Of a stretch of 64,000 nt of DNA, positions 60,956 through 64,000 are shown piece by piece. The first letter of the stretch is position 1. Each line of letters begins with the position of its first letter. The translations under genes and the position numbers were made by a program. This DNA comes from Ptiloglossa arizonensis (taxonomy: Eukaryota; Arthropoda; Insecta; Hymenoptera; Colletidae). Under the pieces are notes generated by a model. That model made no database searches, was not told the origin of the DNA, and was given only the letters and a program-made list of their open reading frames with translations. The DNA is taken from positions 9,922,811-9,986,810 of the forward strand of contig NC_135058.1 in the NCBI RefSeq assembly GCF_051014685.1. The letters run 5' to 3'.

Positions 60956-62249
60956 TCAACCTATTTAATTACCTAATTAAGTACCTATAAAGGTACTGAG
61001 CAATCGATACGTTAATACACAAATTTTACGGCAGAATTTTCAAACTCCCGTATCACGGGATCGAGCTATCTCGGTTCGAAGTACACGTGAAATGAAATTA
61101 TCGACGAAACAGTTCCTCGAACGTGTTTATTTCCACGTGTCACGTACGTATCAAACGCGACGATTCTCGCGAGAGATCAACGCGACATACGCGTGACGGT
61201 AACGATCTTTTATGTTCTGTAAACATACAGAGTCTGCCTTACGAATATCGTGTAACCTAGGAAACACTAAAATAGCCAACAGACGGGCGCGAGATGTGCA
61301 CGAGACTGTAACCGTGATACGTAACGTGGTACCATACTTCTCGAAGAGAACCAAAACACAAACGAGTTGTACACGTGTACGAAAAACAACGCGACCTGTA
61401 TCCTCGCGATGTTTAATTTCACGGAGAACATTATTTTTTCCGATAAGTGTCCAATTATTGTAAGAAACCTCTAACGAGGAGAAGGAGAGAAGTACAACGA
61501 GCCACGAATCGATCGTCGAAAATTTTGAATCGCGACGAACGATATCGATACGCGTGACCCACGCGCGTGGTCTACGATTCAAATATTTGAATCGTGACAC
61601 CACCGACCGGTGTCACGTACGCGTGATGTATTATTCAGAGTATATTTGAATATTTATTTCGACCGTTGACGATACCCAATTTCGTACGGAAAGAAACTGG
61701 CGACAACGGTGACGGTGATCCTATTATCGTGCTGTAATTTCGAAAGATTGCACAGTACCTAAAAAGGAATCCAGCTTTACGGTTAATGGATCGCGAGAAC
61801 CGTACTTAGTTCTGTAACTGGGACAGAGAACAATCAGATTTCTCCTAAAGAGTTTAGATGACGCATGAAAATTAATGAGGCGTAATAAGGGTGAACATCT
61901 GTCCGAATGATCTTAAAAAGAAAGGTTAAGTCAATTACTCCAATGTTGTCGCGTTAAACCCATTTAATATCGGAGCAGAGTCGCGATCGAGATAGGGCGT
62001 ACCGTGTATTTTCCACGATGTAAATCTCAGAAATTTATACCGTGCCATTTGCAACGTTAACTCGTATTGCAAGTATCTAAGAAATCGGATAATAGAAGCG
62101 TATACTAAATTAGGTTGGATCGAAATTTCGTACGGTGTAGCGCGAAGTTAATCGCGTGGATATTTTCACAATCTTGGTGTTCCCAAAGCAATATTTACAA
62201 TATTACTACGACTGATAAAATATTTCACGTACGTGTACCCGAACACCAA
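60956..62249. other. non-coding with nested palindromes
   Basis: Apart from the palindrome cluster at 61574-61626 I see nothing coding or repetitive. Several CACGTG/CACGTA-like words occur at 61080-61200. Confidence 0.45.
61574..61626. repeat. two adjoining palindromes
   Basis: A perfect 22-base palindrome centred on ATTTGAAT/ATTCAAAT (61574-61595) overlaps a second inverted repeat with 9-base arms CGTGACACC and GGTGTCACG around ACCGACC (61593-61617). The bases 61604-61626 are identical to the minus strand of 32083-32105. Confidence 0.85.
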
Positions 62250-62545
62250 AATCAATATTTTGAACCTCTGTCGGCTCAAAATATTCTCAACCTCTACATA
62301 TTTGAAATATTTTCAATTTCTGTAGAATCAAAATATTTCCAACTTCCATAGAATCAAAATATTTCCAACTTCCATAGAATCAAAATATTTCCAACTTCTA
62401 TAGAATCAAAATATTTCCAACTTCCATAGAATCAAAATATTTCCAACTTCCATAGAATGAAAATACACTCGAAATATTCTCATCTTCTACATACTTGAAA
62501 TATTCTCAACCTCAATCGAATCGAAATATTTTCAACTTCTATATC
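62250..62545. repeat. 26-bp minisatellite, exact period in the core
   Basis: TAGAATCAAAATATTTCCAA plus CTTCCA repeats at 62323, 62349, 62375, 62401, 62427 and 62453, exactly 26 bases apart. Degenerate units with TTGAAATATTCTCAACCTC flank it on both sides. Confidence 0.96.
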
Positions 62546-62949
62546 AACGCCAAAAGCATCTCCAACACCTCCCAGCTCAAAATATTCCCCCCTTCTACTT
62601 ACTCGAAATACTTTCAATTTCCCCCGACTGAAAACATTCACAAATCCCATACAACACGTTTCCCCTTCCATTGATCTCCACAGTCACCGAGAAGGTTAAA
62701 AATTCCAAGAAATCCCTAGGAGACCCTCGCGGTAGACTCTTAGTTAAAGACACCATTGTACTCGCCCACTTTCGCGCTACCTGTACAACGATACCCACGT
62801 CGTCGTAAGACTCTCGCCTCTGTAACGCAAATCTCGTCTCTCCCCAAGCACCTTGAATCGGCGCGGTACACCCTCGTAGTCTCCCGAAATCGGTGTCTAA
62901 CCCCGTGTCGTCTCACGCACCGTGAACCGCGGCATGAATATTAACGTTG

Positions 62950-62974
62950 CACCGGCGCCAATTTCGCGCCGGTG
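62950..62974. repeat. strong GC hairpin
   Basis: CACCGGCGC and GCGCCGGTG are perfect 9-base arms around a 7-base loop CAATTTC. It lies at the left edge of the GC-rich block that follows. Confidence 0.85.
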
Positions 62975-63049
62975 TCTCCTTATCGGTCCGAGACTGTGGA
63001 TCGATCCCCGGCCGACTAATTAGGCGCACGGAGGCGTCACTTTGAAATT

Positions 63050-63480
63050 TAAAGGGCCACGGACCGGACCGTAGCGTGGCCCGGATCGATCCGGTGCCCG
63101 GCTGCTACCCGCCTGTGCCCCCGCCCCGCCCCCGCGCCTACGCGCGCTCACTGAGCTCGGGGCTCAGAAACGCGCAGAGATGATCCGCTCGGTACGCCGA
63201 GCTCGGTCACCGGTTTGCTGCTAATCGTCGCGCTGCGCGATATCCGCACGCGGAACGAACACCCGCCGCCGCCGCCTCCGCTGCTCCCGCTGCCGCTGCC
63301 GCCACCACCGCCGCCACCGCGGTTGCACGTAGCCAGCGTCGCGTTGGATATCGACCGGGAAGCCCCGTGCAACGACGCTGCCCGCCGTGTGCCAACGACG
63401 GTGTCCCTTACCGAGAATATTACGCTTGTCACCCCCTTGACTGAACTTGTACGCGCGTAGCTCGTAGCGAGCACCCCCGC
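63050..63480. promoter_or_regulatory. GC-rich, promoter-like block
   Basis: Contains GGGCCACGGACCGGACCG, GC boxes CCCCCGCCCCGCCCCCGCGC (63119-63138) and imperfect CCG/CTG triplets (63262-63320). CpG density is the highest of the right end. On the minus strand the triplets read as Gly/Ser runs. No TATA box or convincing start was found, so orientation is unknown. Confidence 0.3.
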
Positions 63481-64000
63481 TTAAACCGTATTCAAGCGTT
63501 TCCCTTTCACGGTGTAACCTAACCTCCTCGGTTCGCTACATTCTTGCTCACCCTTTCCACGAGTCATTAACCACGCGTTAAATTGCACGGCGACGCGTCG
63601 AGTTCCCCCCACCACCGCGCGGACCACCAACGCCTCGCGCGCACGCCCCCGTTACCCCCACCAGGATCGCTGACCAACGGACACTCGACGCCGTTCGAAA
63701 CATTTTTCGGCGCGCCCCGCCGTCGTCGTCGATGCAACGGAGATTCAACGATGGTCGATAATGCCCGCGGTTCGCCAATCGATGGGAATTTCCGCAACGT
63801 TGCGCGGATATTTGTGTAAACACGCTCCGCTCGAAATAATCGAAGAGGAGCGAGATTTCGGAGGCTCGCGGTTCTTCGTTGGGTTACGGTGCGATGGATA
63901 TCGTTACGCGTAGGGTATCGTAGTAGTGTGATTGGTCGATAAAGAAAATTTTTCGTTCGATGAGTAACGGAGATATCGAGGATCGTTTTATTTCTCCGAT
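63481..64000. other. CpG-rich tail, no gene seen
   Basis: Frames of about 76-81 codons overlap on both strands, reflecting CpG-rich sequence. Nothing specific was recognised before the window ends. Confidence 0.4.

Noticed and set aside
1..64000. CRISPR arrays, phage or bacterial operons
   Set aside because: Tandem arrays here have no regular unique spacers, and nothing else in the window is prokaryotic in style.

Overview
The window reads as nuclear, non-coding DNA from an insect, most likely a hymenopteran such as a bee, ant or wasp. The grounds are AT-rich stretches alternating with CpG-rich stretches, very frequent TCGA/CGA words, abundant microsatellites, tRNA-derived SINE remnants and mariner-type terminal inverted repeats. 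There are no bacterial operons, Shine-Dalgarno sites or tightly packed reading frames. The organism call is an inference from texture, not a match to a species.

No complete, recognisable protein-coding gene can be supported. The longest open frames (about 150-240 codons) lie in CT-rich, purine-rich or CpG-rich tracts where stop codons are rare by composition. For a sequence this long with ordinary stop frequency, a few chance frames of about 150 codons are expected. Six short pieces are listed as low-confidence exon or small-ORF candidates because they combine coding-like codons with plausible start, splice or stop signals: a possible first exon at 308, a 45-residue ORF at 32393, an exon with a very good acceptor at 37151, a possible terminal exon at 41297, a cysteine-rich frame at 45858 and an ATG frame at 53548. 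All are on the + strand. They could belong to a gene with very large introns, but nothing links them. None is identified by family.

The most obvious content is repeats. Many short minisatellite arrays (3-6 copies, unit 26-230 bases) run through the window, at about 5.4, 9.7, 11.1, 13.0, 14.4-15.9, 21.3, 25.0, 34.5, 36.5, 39.4, 42.3, 56.5, 57.3, 60.7 and 62.3 kb. Three features stand out: an exact 62-base period (36461), an exact 26-base period (62323), and an array whose unit length changes in 5-base steps because a TTCCG pentamer is nested inside it (13005).

Mobile-element traces: a 137-bp mariner MITE with TA duplication (59210), a related right-end fragment in the opposite orientation (37798), three or four tRNA-derived SINE fragments (3040, 9008, 44860, 52610), and a family of short hairpins with arms CCCCGCTTTCGAG (27417, 51981, 52093). 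A 23-base identical word shared by 32083 and 61604 marks another dispersed palindromic repeat.

Regulatory-looking regions are the first 320 bases (TATA-like box, short coding start, donor), 48.3-49.07 kb (CpG-rich, TATA-like box followed by a G-quadruplex-prone run and a good donor), and 63.0-63.5 kb (GC boxes, CCG repeats, strong hairpin upstream). The rest is intergenic or intronic sequence in which I see nothing specific.
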